From the NCBI GenBank assembly GCA_905250115.1, contig CAJNOI010000032.1, forward strand, positions 496,001 through 560,000: a stretch of 64,000 nucleotides of DNA. The letters are read 5' to 3'. The notes under the pieces are model-generated. The model saw only the letters and a program-made list of their open reading frames with translations. It did no database searches and was not told the origin of the DNA. Shown one piece after another: positions 1 through 12,300 of the stretch. The stretch comes from Adineta steineri. Its lineage: Eukaryota > Rotifera > Eurotatoria > Adinetida > Adinetidae. The number at the start of each line of letters is the position of its first letter. The stretch's first letter is position 1. The position numbers were made by a program, and so were the translations under genes.

Positions 1-1798
1 TTGAGAAAAATGGTGCTATATTCTATAAAATATCATCCAAAATAATGAAATTATAGTGATTCTTGTTGACATAATTATTAATTTTGAAAAGAAAAAGTCA
101 AAGAATTTGTTTTTGTGACTCATAATTTCAACTCATCTTTTCTTTTTCTTATTTTTACAATAGAAATTTAATGTAATTATACTATATTACTGTATTGTTT
201 TATTCTAAAATTATATCAACTGTATCTTTTGAAATATGTTTTGGCAACTAAACAATTTCCAGTAGAGAGTATAAATAAAAATACGATGCTTTAAGTAATA
301 AAGCATCTTGACTTGAATAGTGAGATTACGAAAGAATTTTTTATACAAATAAATAAAAATTGAATAAAACTCTATTAAAATATTTCCTATTTATTTTATT
401 CTAATAAAGTTTTACCTGTCGCAAGAAAATTAAAAAACTATTTTTATTTTTCGATTCTGGAAGATCTATTAGTAAATATTCTCATTTGTTTGTTATCTAA
501 AATTGTTTCTATTTTATATATATTTTTTTGTTTAATTTTAGTCTAATAAGAGATGTTAAACATCAACTTGCATCATTTGATATTGGATTTATCGACAAAA
601 GTTTATCCTGTGCTTGTGGATTCACTGATGTATATATAAAAAATTTGAAAATATTAAATCGAACAAATGGAATGTCTCCTACTTTTACTGAATGGAAATA
701 ATTTTATAAAGTTTATAAGAATAATTCAAAAATGAATCAAGTCAATATATTTATGTGTTTTCATCCTGCAGGAATGTGTGAATTATTTATGACATTTAAT
801 TGGACAATGATTATTATTGCTTCATCTATATATTTGTATCATTATAGTAGCCATTTATTTATTCGATTTTTTTAAGATAAAAATATTTGAAATATAATTT
901 AAAGAATGATTTTATCGTTATATTTCGATTATATATCTTCAATAAATGTATGAAATATTTACAATTTAATATTGGCAAAAATAAATCATAAAAAAAATGA
1001 TATCACAAAATATTCTATTCAGGTGGAATAAACTACGAAGAACAATTTTGAATAAAAAGAAATTCACTTTCTTATAATAAATAAAATAACATAGAAAGTT
1101 TATCTGAGTGTATTAAAATAAAGAAACGAATTTCATAGAGATGACTATAAAAAGAACTAATATGAATAGAATAGCATTATAAAAAAATGAATAGTAATTA
1201 TGAGATCAAACAATGAAAATTGGAAAGTATTTAATAAGATTTAATACACAACATGCATTTTTAATGACTTGTGATTATAATTTAGAATTTTTCTAAGCAC
1301 ATTTAGCATAGAAACTACGGTTGTTACACATCAATATATAAGCTCTAAAAAACATTAATCGCTTTTAATTATAAGGGGATATTTCAACTGAATTTGTTTT
1401 ATTTTATCAGCAATATCAAAGCTGGAAATAATTTATATGATGCAGAATATATTCGATATTTTATTGGAATTAAAGCAATCGTTCTAACATCATTATGTGC
1501 TTATACGAATGTGACATATTTGAGAAAAAAACAGAAATCTTTTCTTATTGCACTTATATGTAACGAAATATTTATTCTCATTGATTATTACCAAAGAGTT
1601 TTTTTTTATAGAAAAAGAATAAGTGAGTGTAAAACATATAGAATTATTTTTGTTGCAGTTTTCGATAAAATAAATTTCTATAAAAGAAAAAGCTTTTCAT
1701 TAATATAGATTACCTTGATAAAGAAAAAAAATCAGATGAAATTTATCTATATTTATGTGTGCTTGCTCGTATCTATACTACTATACGATATAACCCAT
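1..1798 (+). other. AT-rich flank with one possible terminal exon
   Basis: This stretch left of the first gap is very AT-rich. The only piece that reads like protein is 542-701. It follows a polypyrimidine tract and AG (540-541), has 52 open codons and ends in TAA at 699-701. Its translation includes a Cys-x-Cys (LSCACGFTDV) and ends in PTFTEWK. It could be the last exon of a gene whose other exons lie upstream. I do not recognise the family. Open frames around 1394-1708 have low-complexity, AT-driven composition and no splice or homology support. Nothing here resembles the NRPS that begins right after the gap. Confidence 0.35.
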
Positions 1799-1898
1799 NN
1801 NNNNNNNNNNNNNNNNNNNNNNNNNNNNNNNNNNNNNNNNNNNNNNNNNNNNNNNNNNNNNNNNNNNNNNNNNNNNNNNNNNNNNNNNNNNNNNNNNN
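1799..1898. other. Assembly gap (100 N)
   Basis: A run of exactly 100 N, the usual placeholder for a scaffold join of unknown size. The first bases after it are already inside the end of an NRPS condensation domain, so the 5' part of NRPS-1 is missing or lies elsewhere. Confidence 0.98.
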
Positions 1899-4800
1899 TA
1901 CAACAAACAATCTTTCATCGATTACCTAATATTAAGAATGAAGGTGTGCTTATTTGTATAGATTTGTATCTTATATAGTCTTTGTTCTGTTAAGGACCAG
2001 CTTCTTATGCACAATCTCGTATTTGGCTTGATGAACAAATTCGATTCGATCCAGATAAACCACAAGTTGCAATTAATAATATGCCTTTTCTCTATCGTCT
2101 TCATTCGCAACATACATTATCAACTACACAACTTCACCGTGCACTTCAACTCATTCTTACAAAACATCAATCACTTCGAACATCAATTATTTTCGATGAT
2201 GAAACAAATAAACTTATACAACGAATTATTGATATCAATGATCATACTAGAAAACTATTTACATTTATTGAAAGTACTTTCGAAACAGATGAACAACTTC
2301 ATACTATAATGTACGATGAGAAATACAATTCTCAACTTTTTCATCTTGATCAAGGTCTTGTCTTTCGATGTCACATTCTCTATTGTAAACAAATTTCTTC
2401 AAATAATCTTCTTTGTGATAAAAATAGAATTATTTTCAATTTTCATCATGCTTTATTTGATTTTCCATCAATGAAAATATTTCTTCATGATCTCAATGAA
2501 GCATATATAACAAATCAACCACATATCAAGCATAATCGTGATCTACATTATCTTGATTGTATGTATTTCTCATATTTGTCTTTGTTAATAAATCCTATCT
2601 CTTTTCTTTTTTTTTATTTAGATGTTCTTATTGAACAACAAATGTCAATGACTAGTGCAAGTATGTTTTGGCTTGATCCTCTTCTTGATTGTAATCTTGA
2701 TCGATCTTTATCATTACCATATGATTAGCATCGTCTTTTGGATGAACATCGATCTCATTTGATTTCGGACAAGATCTTTCATATGATTTTCTTAACTATG
2801 CATTAATAAACAATATAGAACCTCAACATCTAGCACTTGCCGCTTATTATATGTTCTTATTTAAGTTAACTAATGGAGAAAGAGATATATGTATTGGAAT
2901 GAATACATATACCCGATATAAAGATAAACTTAAATCAATAATTGGATTATATAAAAATCTTATTCCATTACGATGTCAATTAGATCGTGATGGTTCATTT
3001 CATCAACTAGTTGAATATGTTCAAGCAATGGCAATAAATTGTATGAAATATTCATATTTTCCTCTTCAACATATTCTTGCACAACATTTTGATTGTTCAA
3101 AGCATACATTTCTTGATATATCTTTTGATTTTGTGACTATTGAGAAGAAAATAATGATTGGTGATAGTGAACTTTGTAGTATTCCATTATCAATTACAAT
3201 AAATGAAGATGAAGATGTAAGCAAGTTTGATTTCATTCTTACTATTCAATATGATCTTAACATAAATCAATTCTCATGTATAATTAATGCATCACTCGAT
3301 TTATTCAATCACGAGAGACAATAAATAAGATTTCACAACAATTTCATTCAATATTATATGATCTCTTTACATCTGTTAATGTTAAAATGAAGAATAAATC
3401 AATCTATGAAATATCATTAGCATTACCAAATGAAAGATTACTTATACAATCAATGAACAATACACAAGTATTGTTTCCTTCTGCCACTTGTATGCATCAT
3501 GAATTTATTTATGACGTAATACAACATCCACAAAAAATAGCTGTTGAACTTGATGAACAATCATTAACATATACAGAACTTTTCTATAATGTTCAACAAC
3601 TTTCTCTCGTCTTATTAAATAAATACAATGTGAAATCGGGTAATATTATTTGTCAATGTGTAGAGCGAAGTTTATCTATGGTAAATATATTTAGAAAATA
3701 TGGTGTGCAATAAAATGTGTATAATATATCCTTTATTTCTCTTTAGGTCATTGGCATTTTATTAATTATTATGGCCAGTGGTGCCTATTGTCCTTTATCA
3801 TCACAAGATCCGTCACAACGTCTACAAATTCTTGTGAAAGAAACTCGAAGTCATTTATTTCTTGTTCATTCATCTACACGCATTCTTTTTGAAATCGATA
3901 TTGTAACTTTAAATATTGATACAATTATAAATAATGAAGCAAATTCTACTAGTATTCATCTGATTCAAATGTCAGATGTACCAATAACATCAGAAAATAT
4001 TCTCTTTGTAATTTTTACTAGTGGATCAACTGGTATTCCGAAAGCGGTTTGTATAATTTTTTTTTACTATTTTTATTTTTTAATGTATTCATTTTTTGAT
4101 AGGTTCAACTAAGTCATCGAAATTTCACTCAATTTTTACGCTCATTTGTTTATGCTGATATATTAAGAAAAACTGATACAATAATACAGATGGCTCGACG
4201 TTCTTTTGATAATCATCTATTAAGTCTTGTTGGTACATTAACTATTGGAACTACATTAATAATGCTTCGACCAGAAGGTCATATGGATTTAGATTATCTT
4301 GCAGGAGCATTGAATGAAAAGCAGATTACTGTTATGCATGCTGTTCCATCTTTATGGAATAATCTATTTAATTTTCTCAATACTACTAATCGAAAATCGT
4401 CAGTGCAATGGTTAGTAATTCTTATTCTTAGAATTACTGTTATATTATCATATTCTTTTCGAATTATTCTATCATAGGGGAATGTCGAATTCGAAATCAT
4501 TATGGTCCAGCTGAAATTACTATTAATTGTACCAATCATCTAATTGATCTAAATAAAGATCAAACAGATATTCCAATAGGTCAATCTCTTCCCAATTATC
4601 ATTTTTTAATATTAGACATGTTCTTACAAACTGTTGGTATTGGACAAGAAGGAGAATTAGTTGTTGGAGGTGTTGGTGTTTTTGCTGGATATCGTGGTCG
4701 TGATGATTTAACAGCTCAAGTAATGATTAATATTAATGAACAAATATTTTATAAAACAGGTGATCTTGTTCAAATGGATAGCAATGGACTGATTCATTAT

Positions 4801-7800
4801 GTTGGTCGGAGAGATTTTCAAGTGAAATTACGTGGACAACGTATTGAATTACAAGAAATTGTACAATGCTTACTTATGTTAATATCCATTACTACATGTG
4901 TCGTTATCAAATGGGATGATAATCATTTTATTGCTTATGTTCAAAGTGATAACCTTAATGTTGAACAATTACGTCATCATTGTCAATCTAATCTACCATC
5001 ACATATGATTCCATCCATAGTTATTATACTTGAAAAATTACCTTTGAGTCCAAATAGAAAAGTTGATCGAAAACGTCTTCCACTACCAGATTTATCATTA
5101 TCAACTCTCTCATCATCAGCAGCAACAGCATTAGAAAATAGATCTAATCTTCCACAAAATCAATTACAAAAACAGATTCATGATATTTGTTGTGAAATTC
5201 TTGGATGTATTGGACAACAAATTTCAATAACTGCAAATTTCTTTAGTATTAGTGGTCATTCACTTTTATTTATTGAACTTTATTATCGATATCAACAATT
5301 ATATGATTTTGATAATCGTGTACTTTCTATTGCCTTATTTCTTCAACAACCAACTATTCTTCAACATTCACAATTACTTCAATCTATTACAATCAATCAA
5401 ATGAAATCAGTACATTGGCATACACTACATATCAATCAAGGTATTGCGTCTTTTGCTCAAGAACGTATTTTTCTCGACGAACAAATGCGTTTTTCTAATA
5501 AAACCACTACCTACAATGAATTGACTGCTTTAGAAATTATTCAAGGTTCAATATCAATAGATCGTCTATTAGAAGCTATTGAATATATTTTAAATAAACA
5601 TAAAATATTACGCACATTTCTTACTCTCAACTATGATAATGGTATTCTTGAACAACATATTGGTGATAAACATCATATATTTCAAATTGTTCCCAATCAA
5701 ACATTTAAAAATGAAAATGATCTTCAAGATATTCTCGATCAAACAATTATCAGTCCTAATTTATTTGATATATCAACTGGTCGTGTTTTTCATTGTGAAG
5801 TACTTCGACAAGAACTCATATCTGATAATAATAATACTAGATTCATTACAGATTCTGATATTCTTCTTATCGCATTTCATCATGCTGCAACAGATCGGTC
5901 AGCTTATCAACTTTTTCTAAATGATCTTTGTTTTGCTTATAATATAAATGTGAAATGGACAGGTGATGAAGATTTATTACAATATATTGATTATTCTGTT
6001 CATGAACGTTTAATTGATATGAAACCATCACGTGAATTTTGGCTTCTAGAATTGAAAGACTATGATTTTGAGCATCGATTATCATTATCTACTGATCAAC
6101 ATTGTTTATCTAATGATCAACGATCTGGTTTTGCTTCAATTGCTCAGATTTCTTTTGATAAAAATATTTCTAAATCATTTGTTAATTATGCTTCGACACA
6201 TCAAACTACTCCATTTCAATTAGGTATGGCATTATTTTATGTTTTCCTATTCAAATTAACTCAAGATCAAAATGATTTATGTATTTCTTGTCATAATGCA
6301 AATCGACATAAAACTGAATTACAAAATATGATGGGAATGTTTATTTCAACATTACCATATCGTATGAGACTTGATTCTAGTTGGTCATTTAATGGACTTG
6401 TTAAACAAGTACAAGATAAATGTATATCAATTCTTGAACATTCTCATTATCCATTATAAAATATTCTAACTGATATTCATGCTAATCAATCTAATGTTTC
6501 TTTTCTTCAAACAGTGTTTGATTTTATTACTCGATCTCCTGATATTGACCAGCTATCTTTAGATGATGTCAATTTAAAACCAATTGAATTAAAACAATCC
6601 ATTGAAATTCCTAAATTTGATTTTGCATTAACATTTATTTACAATCCAATGTCAAATGATGATACGTTATCATGTCGCTTTGTTTGTTCACATGATCTAT
6701 TTGAAGATATGACAGTTACAAAAATTGCTCGACGATTTCAAGAACTTACTGAACAATTATTTTTAATATATTCTAATATTAATCAAACTGATAGTCTTGT
6801 TGCACCTATTACTAAACTTAGTCTTATTTTACCAGAAGAAGTTTATGAAATGGATCAAATAATTTTTTGTCAACAACCAGATACTATGAATGAAAGTAAA
6901 TATGTCTTTAATGTATTTGAAAAAATTATTAGACGATAGAAATATACGTGTACAGGATTGACACCTGCATCCTTACTCATTCCCATTAGAATTAAGTATA
7001 TTCATCTTTTAATGTTTTTATTATTATTATATAGCACCAGCATCATATGCTCAAGCACGTATTTAGCTTGATGAACGAATTCGTTTTGATTCAGAAAATC
7101 CTCAAGTTGCCATATATAATATGCCTTTTCTTCATCGACTTTCATCAGCTGGTACTCTATCAATATCTAAACTTCGTCAAGCTTTACAACATGTTCTGAT
7201 AAAACATTCTGCTCTTCGTACATCACTCTATTTTGATACAAATAAAAATATATTAATGTAAAAAATTATTGATCATACTGATAATAAAGAATTATTTACA
7301 TTTATTGAAAGTACTTTCGAAACAGATGAAAATTTCAATATCATTATGCATAATGAACGTGGGAATCCAAATAATTTTAATCTATTAATTGGTGTTGCTT
7401 GTCGATGTCATGTTGTTTAATTATAAAAACATTTCTCAAAAAGGAATCATTTGTGAAAAAGATGCACTAATCTTTCATTTTCATCATGCATTATTTGATT
7501 TTCCATCAACGCAAATATTTCGTCAAGATCTTGATTGTATGTTAACTTATTTTGTTTATTGTTTTTATATTTTATACTATTAACATACTTTTCATTTTAT
7601 TTAAGATGCTGTGGTTGAACAACAAATGCCAATGACAGCTGCCAATGCTTTTTGGCTTGATGCTCTTCGTGATTGTGAAATCGATCGACCTTTACAATTA
7701 CCATTTGATCGACATCGTGTTTCCGATGAGCATCGTACAGGTCGTGGAACTTCAATTTCATTTCAATTTGACAATGATCTTTCAAAAGCATTTCTAATTT

Positions 7801-8803
7801 ATGCATCAACATATAATATTAAACTTGAATATTTAGCACTTGCTTCTTATTATACATTCTTATTTAAATTAGCCAATAATGAAAATGATATATGTATTGT
7901 TATGAATAATCATGGTCGTTCGAAACCTGAATTAATGTCAATTATTGGAATGTTTGTTAATGCACTTCCAATGCGATGTCAAATTAATTCTAATCATTCA
8001 TTTCATGAATTTGTAAAACGTGTACAAACAATAGCAACACAAAAATTCGAACATTCTTATTTTCCTCTTCAACGTATTCTTGCTCAACATTCACATATTT
8101 CTCGTCCTACATTTCTTAATGTATTCTTTGCATTTGTTTCGTTTCCAACTGAAGATAATCATGATGAAGTGACATTAGGAGATGTTCCTATTTATACTAT
8201 GCCTTATTCAATTCAAATAAATACAGATGAAATTGCAAATAAATTTGATTTTTCTCTAAGTATTATACATGATACAATAACCGATCAATTATCATGTTCA
8301 ATCGAGGCATCTCTTGATTTATTCAATCCATCAACAACATATAAAATTGGACAACGATTTCAAATTTTACTTCAACAACTTTTCACATCAGATTTAGTAA
8401 ATGAAACTTGTCAATCGATTCATGAATCTTCAGTAATATTACCTAATGAAAAGATTCTTATGGAATCAATTAATAATACTCAAACTTTATTTTCTTCATC
8501 TACTCATTGTATACAACATGAATTTATTCAGCAAGTAGATAAGCAGTCACAAAAGATAGCCATAGAACTTGATGAACAATCTCTTACTTATAATGAATTA
8601 CTATATTATGCACAATGTTTATCTCTTGAATTTCTAACAAATTCAAATTATATTCCTAGTAATGTTGTTTGTCAATGTATAGACCGTAGCATATCAATGG
8701 TGAGTTACCTTATAAAACGAACTATTTTCTATGTAATTAATTCATTATTATTATATTATAGTTTATTGGTATTTTATCTATTATTATGGCTAGTGGTTCT
8801 TGA
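1899..8803 (+). pseudogene. NRPS-1, decayed nonribosomal peptide synthetase
   Basis: Remnant of a multimodular NRPS with the order end of C' - C - A - T - C' - C - truncated A. Exon-like blocks: 1899-1943, 1995-2558, 2622-3680, 3747-4046, 4103-4410, 4478-6895, 7035-7536, 7606-8699, 8762-8803. Recognisable motifs are HHALFDF in both C domains, the A3 core FTSGSTGIPKA, YGPAE, a carrier motif SGHSLL and HHAATD in C'. Compared with NRPS-2 the lesions are: TAG at 2726-2728; a short frame-breaking deletion near 2757; a frameshift near 3313; a frame-breaking deletion around 4410-4478 that removes the core before YGPAE; TAA at 6457-6459; TAG at 7064-7066; TAA at 7259-7261; a frameshift near 7413; about 20 codons missing near 7530; and loss of everything after MASGS at 8800. 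Stop codons lie inside otherwise well-conserved frames, so decay is fairly recent. Its intron positions match NRPS-2 module 2, showing common descent. Confidence 0.88.
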
Positions 8804-8866
8804 GGGTGTGGGTGCGGCTACTGATCGTCTCTACATCACAACCACATCCAGAACAACACCCATACA
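8800..8866. repeat. Telomere-like G/C-arm palindromic repeat at NRPS-1 breakpoint
   Basis: Left arm TTGAGGGTGTGGGTG (from 8800), an unrelated middle, then a C-rich right arm with ACCACATCC and ACACCCATAC. It begins exactly where NRPS-1 adenylation homology stops and supplies the TGA (8801-8803) that closes the frame. Sequence after it shows no NRPS similarity, so it marks a rearrangement junction rather than a simple insertion. See the related copies further right. Confidence 0.6.
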
Positions 8867-9082
8867 TGATCGCTCATATCTTCTTTAAGTTTAGATCTAA
8901 TGATGTTCAAAATGAGTTCCTTGATATGAGATAGATTGATAGATAATAACAAGAATCAGTCTGGCACAAAATACTTATTACTAGAATAATATAAAAATTT
9001 CAATTTTTCTTTCTAGATCAACAATAAACAATTGGTAAGAAGGCTGAAAAAGTCTTGTGGTCAACAAGCATAATGAAATTCC
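8867..9082. other. Spacer between NRPS-1 and MITE-like element
   Basis: AT-rich, non-coding in appearance. I see no continuation of the adenylation domain and no other recognisable feature. Confidence 0.5.
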
Positions 9083-9245
9083 TTTTTTATATATGATTCA
9101 ATAGAACTCATCTAGCTGACAACAAATATCACCTTTTAATCTCTTTGTGATTGATTTTGTTTCCAAAAAGAATCAATCACAAATGAGTTAAAAGGTGGTG
9201 CTTGTGATCAGCTAGACGAGTTCTATTAAATCATATATAAAAAAA
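9083..9245. repeat. MITE-like palindromic element with ~74-bp arms
   Basis: Arms 9083-9156 and 9171-9245 are imperfect reverse complements of each other with a 14-bp spacer, so the element is essentially one large hairpin. Each arm contains a TATATATGATT, TAGAACTC, TCTAGCTGA, CACCTTTTAA and TGTGATTGATT series, or its complement. It encodes no protein. This is the structure of a miniature inverted-repeat element, or of the terminal repeats of a foldback element. It ends about 110 bp before the MIO enzyme start codon, so it lies in that gene's promoter region. A target-site duplication is not obvious. Confidence 0.8.
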
Positions 9246-9357
9246 AGATTTTCATGATTTACTCCTTTTTTTCACTGGATGTATCTGAACTGTATTTGTG
9301 CTAGTTAACAATTTTTTCATACTACTCAATATACCGTCGTCGTCTTAAAACCCAAAT

Positions 9358-12300
9358 ATGTCTGACACACAATCGTCTCATCAGAAAGCGTACACTAAAG
9401 GTACAATGTCATCCAAACATGATCAGGAAGCAACACTGAAATCGATCGTCATCCAAGGTAAGGATCTCACTTTAGAACAATTGGTACAAATTGCTCGACA
9501 TTACTGCAATGCTGAATTATCGAGTGACGTCAATATTTGTAGTCGAATGGAAGAATCGGTCGCCATCATTGATGAGATTGTAAATGGATCACAACCTCTT
9601 TATGGAGTTACGAGCTTGTTTGGTGGTCTTGCTAACCGAGTTATATGCAGGGAGTTTGCTGAGGAACTACAAAATAATTTGGTTCGGGCTCTCAAAGCTG
9701 GCGTTGGCTCCATTATGCCACTAGAGTCGATTAGAGCAGCCATGATTTTACGGACCAACGCTCATCTTATTGGTGCTTCCGGAATCCGTCAATTGTGGGA
9801 CGAGCGATTAGTACGATTCGTGTCAGAAGGAGTAACTCCGTTGGTTCCCGAATTTGGTTCAATAGGAGCATCTGGTGATCTCGTTCCGTTATCTTATATT
9901 GCCTCTGCTATTTCTGGACAAGATGAAACACTTCGTGTCGATTTTCGAGGTGAAACAATCAGTGCGCCTGAAGCTTTACTTAGACTTGGATATGAACCAA
10001 AACGATTTCATCCGAAAGAAGGTTTAGCTATGTTGAATGGAACGAGTGTTATGACAGCATCAGCTTCATTGGCCTGTTATGATCTTTATACATTGATGGC
10101 TGCTACTCTTCACGTCCACGCCATGGTTCTTCAAGCACTAACCGGTAGTAACCAACCATTTCATCCATTTTTACAGAAAGTCAAAGGCCATCAAGGACAG
10201 GTAAATCTTAAAAAGTTCGACGTCAATCTATTAGACAGCCAGATAAATTATGATAGTTTTCGCAAACACTTTGAAGGATTTTTCTAGCATGCCAGTCGCA
10301 AAATTCTGTCAGATTATGTTAAGGGGCGTAACAAGTGACTTAATCAATCTCGTTCAGACTATTTGGAATGGCCACAACAGCCTGTCTTGAGGGTGTAGGT
10401 GGTTTAGTCCGAAAAAGATTTTTTTATTTCTCTCAGCGAAAACTGCCCAAAAATGAGGCAATACTACTTTCAATGAACTTCAAAACTTATTTTCTGACTA
10501 AAATCGCACTCTATGAAAACAAATCCTAGATCCGCCAATGATTCATGCTCGCTATAAAAACTTAAGATACGCTGTGTTGCCCATATAATTCTCACTTATA
10601 ACGCGTTAAAATGGCGACACACTCTACACTCCACACTGTACAAGAGAACTATTCAACTAATTTCTAACTTTCAGCCTCAGTGACACTAAAGAAACTCAAG
10701 AAGTGATCATATTCATTGGCCTCTAGAGCTGAGTTATTATCGTTATATAGAAATTTTGACAGACTTCTAGCTAGTCATTGAAGAATCATAAAACTAAATT
10801 TCAATCTAAAATTTTAGTCATAGATAGATCCAATATCTGTGTGAAGAATCATTCCTTTCGACTGAAATTTTTAAAGTAATCTAGCAGGAGAATATTTCTA
10901 ACTGTCCAAACTGTTTTGATTTCGAACTTTACGCATTTAATGAAGACTAGTAATATATAGAGAGTGTCAAAAGTATGAGATCTACTAAAATTTTCTGCTC
11001 GGAATTACAAACATTTCACAAATATTTTAGTCTAGAACATGGCATATACCAAAAATTTGAATCCTGTCATTTAGACCTGAAAGTATGCCCACCAATAGGC
11101 CTGTTTATTAGTAAAACATTCTGTAATTTTCAGCTCAACACACCGTTGGCTTCTCAAGATATTGAATTCTCGAAAACAAAACATTCTTAGGAGCGTTTGA
11201 AGTATATGAGTCGTTTTTAAAACTTGAACATCTTGAAAAAGAAACATTACTTTGAGCTGAAGTGTTGAGAGTAATATAGGATGCATTATATCTATATATG
11301 AGCAAAGTTTTACATTAAAATTTAGTTGCATTATTCGCCAGTGTCTATCTAGAAGTTTGCCGGAAAGTCTGTATAACGGTACACTGTAAAAAGAAAGACA
11401 GTACAATTATAAGCCCCTTCAAATACCGTTTTGCTTTCCATAAACCGTACGAAGAGTATTTTATACGTTGCAGTTTTATAAACTCTTTAGGGTATATTAA
11501 TGTACTGTCTTTTTTCATAGTGTAGTAACTCGACTCCAGATACCCATAATGATGAACACTTCCAGAGTTTTCTTAGTTTTACTGAAGCCATTTTACACTT
11601 AAAAGCTGAAGGCGAAAACTTGAAATCAGTTGAAATAGTTCCTCATCAGGTTTCGTATAAAGTATATTATACTAGAACTATATAATAGAAATTCAGATGG
11701 AATTGTTTCAGACTTCTCGTTATATTTATTCAACAAGAAATCATCTAAATTTTTATTCGTGTGAGATCATGTACTTTCATTAGAAATAGAGTAGCCAGCA
11801 AAAATATTTAAAAAAATTCAGCTTATGTTCATAAAACATTGAAATATCAACAATAGTAATTGAAAACAACAAGCACGCATCCACTTATGAAAGAAATCGA
11901 ATATGATACTAATTATATTTTTTTAATTGAAGATCGATGTAGCAGCCATAATACTCGATTTATCTAATGGCTCAAAAATGATTTATGATGCACTCGATGG
12001 TAAACTGACAAAACGAAGCATAGAAGCACTAATCCAAGATCGATACTCATTACGATGTTGTCCACAGTTTCTTGGTCCAATGCTTGAAACACTACATGAC
12101 ATTGCTCGTATACTTGAAATTGAAATGAATTCTGCCAATGACAATCCACTAATTGATGTCGATACCCGCAAAGTTTACTGTAAGTATCAAACTCATTCTA
12201 TTTCTTGTCTTCTTCAGAATAAAATTGAATTGGAACTGTGCAGTATTTTACCAAGAGGAAAAGAGTCGAATATTGGGCTCTTAGAAAATGTTTTGGAATT

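Noticed and set aside
1394..1708. Protein-coding gene left of the first gap
   Set aside because: The composition is what AT-rich DNA yields by chance, the start is a TTG, and no splice or family evidence exists.
10975..11406. Open frames inside MIO intron 1
   Set aside because: Low-complexity, overlapping on both strands, and spanned by an intron whose removal restores the family length exactly.
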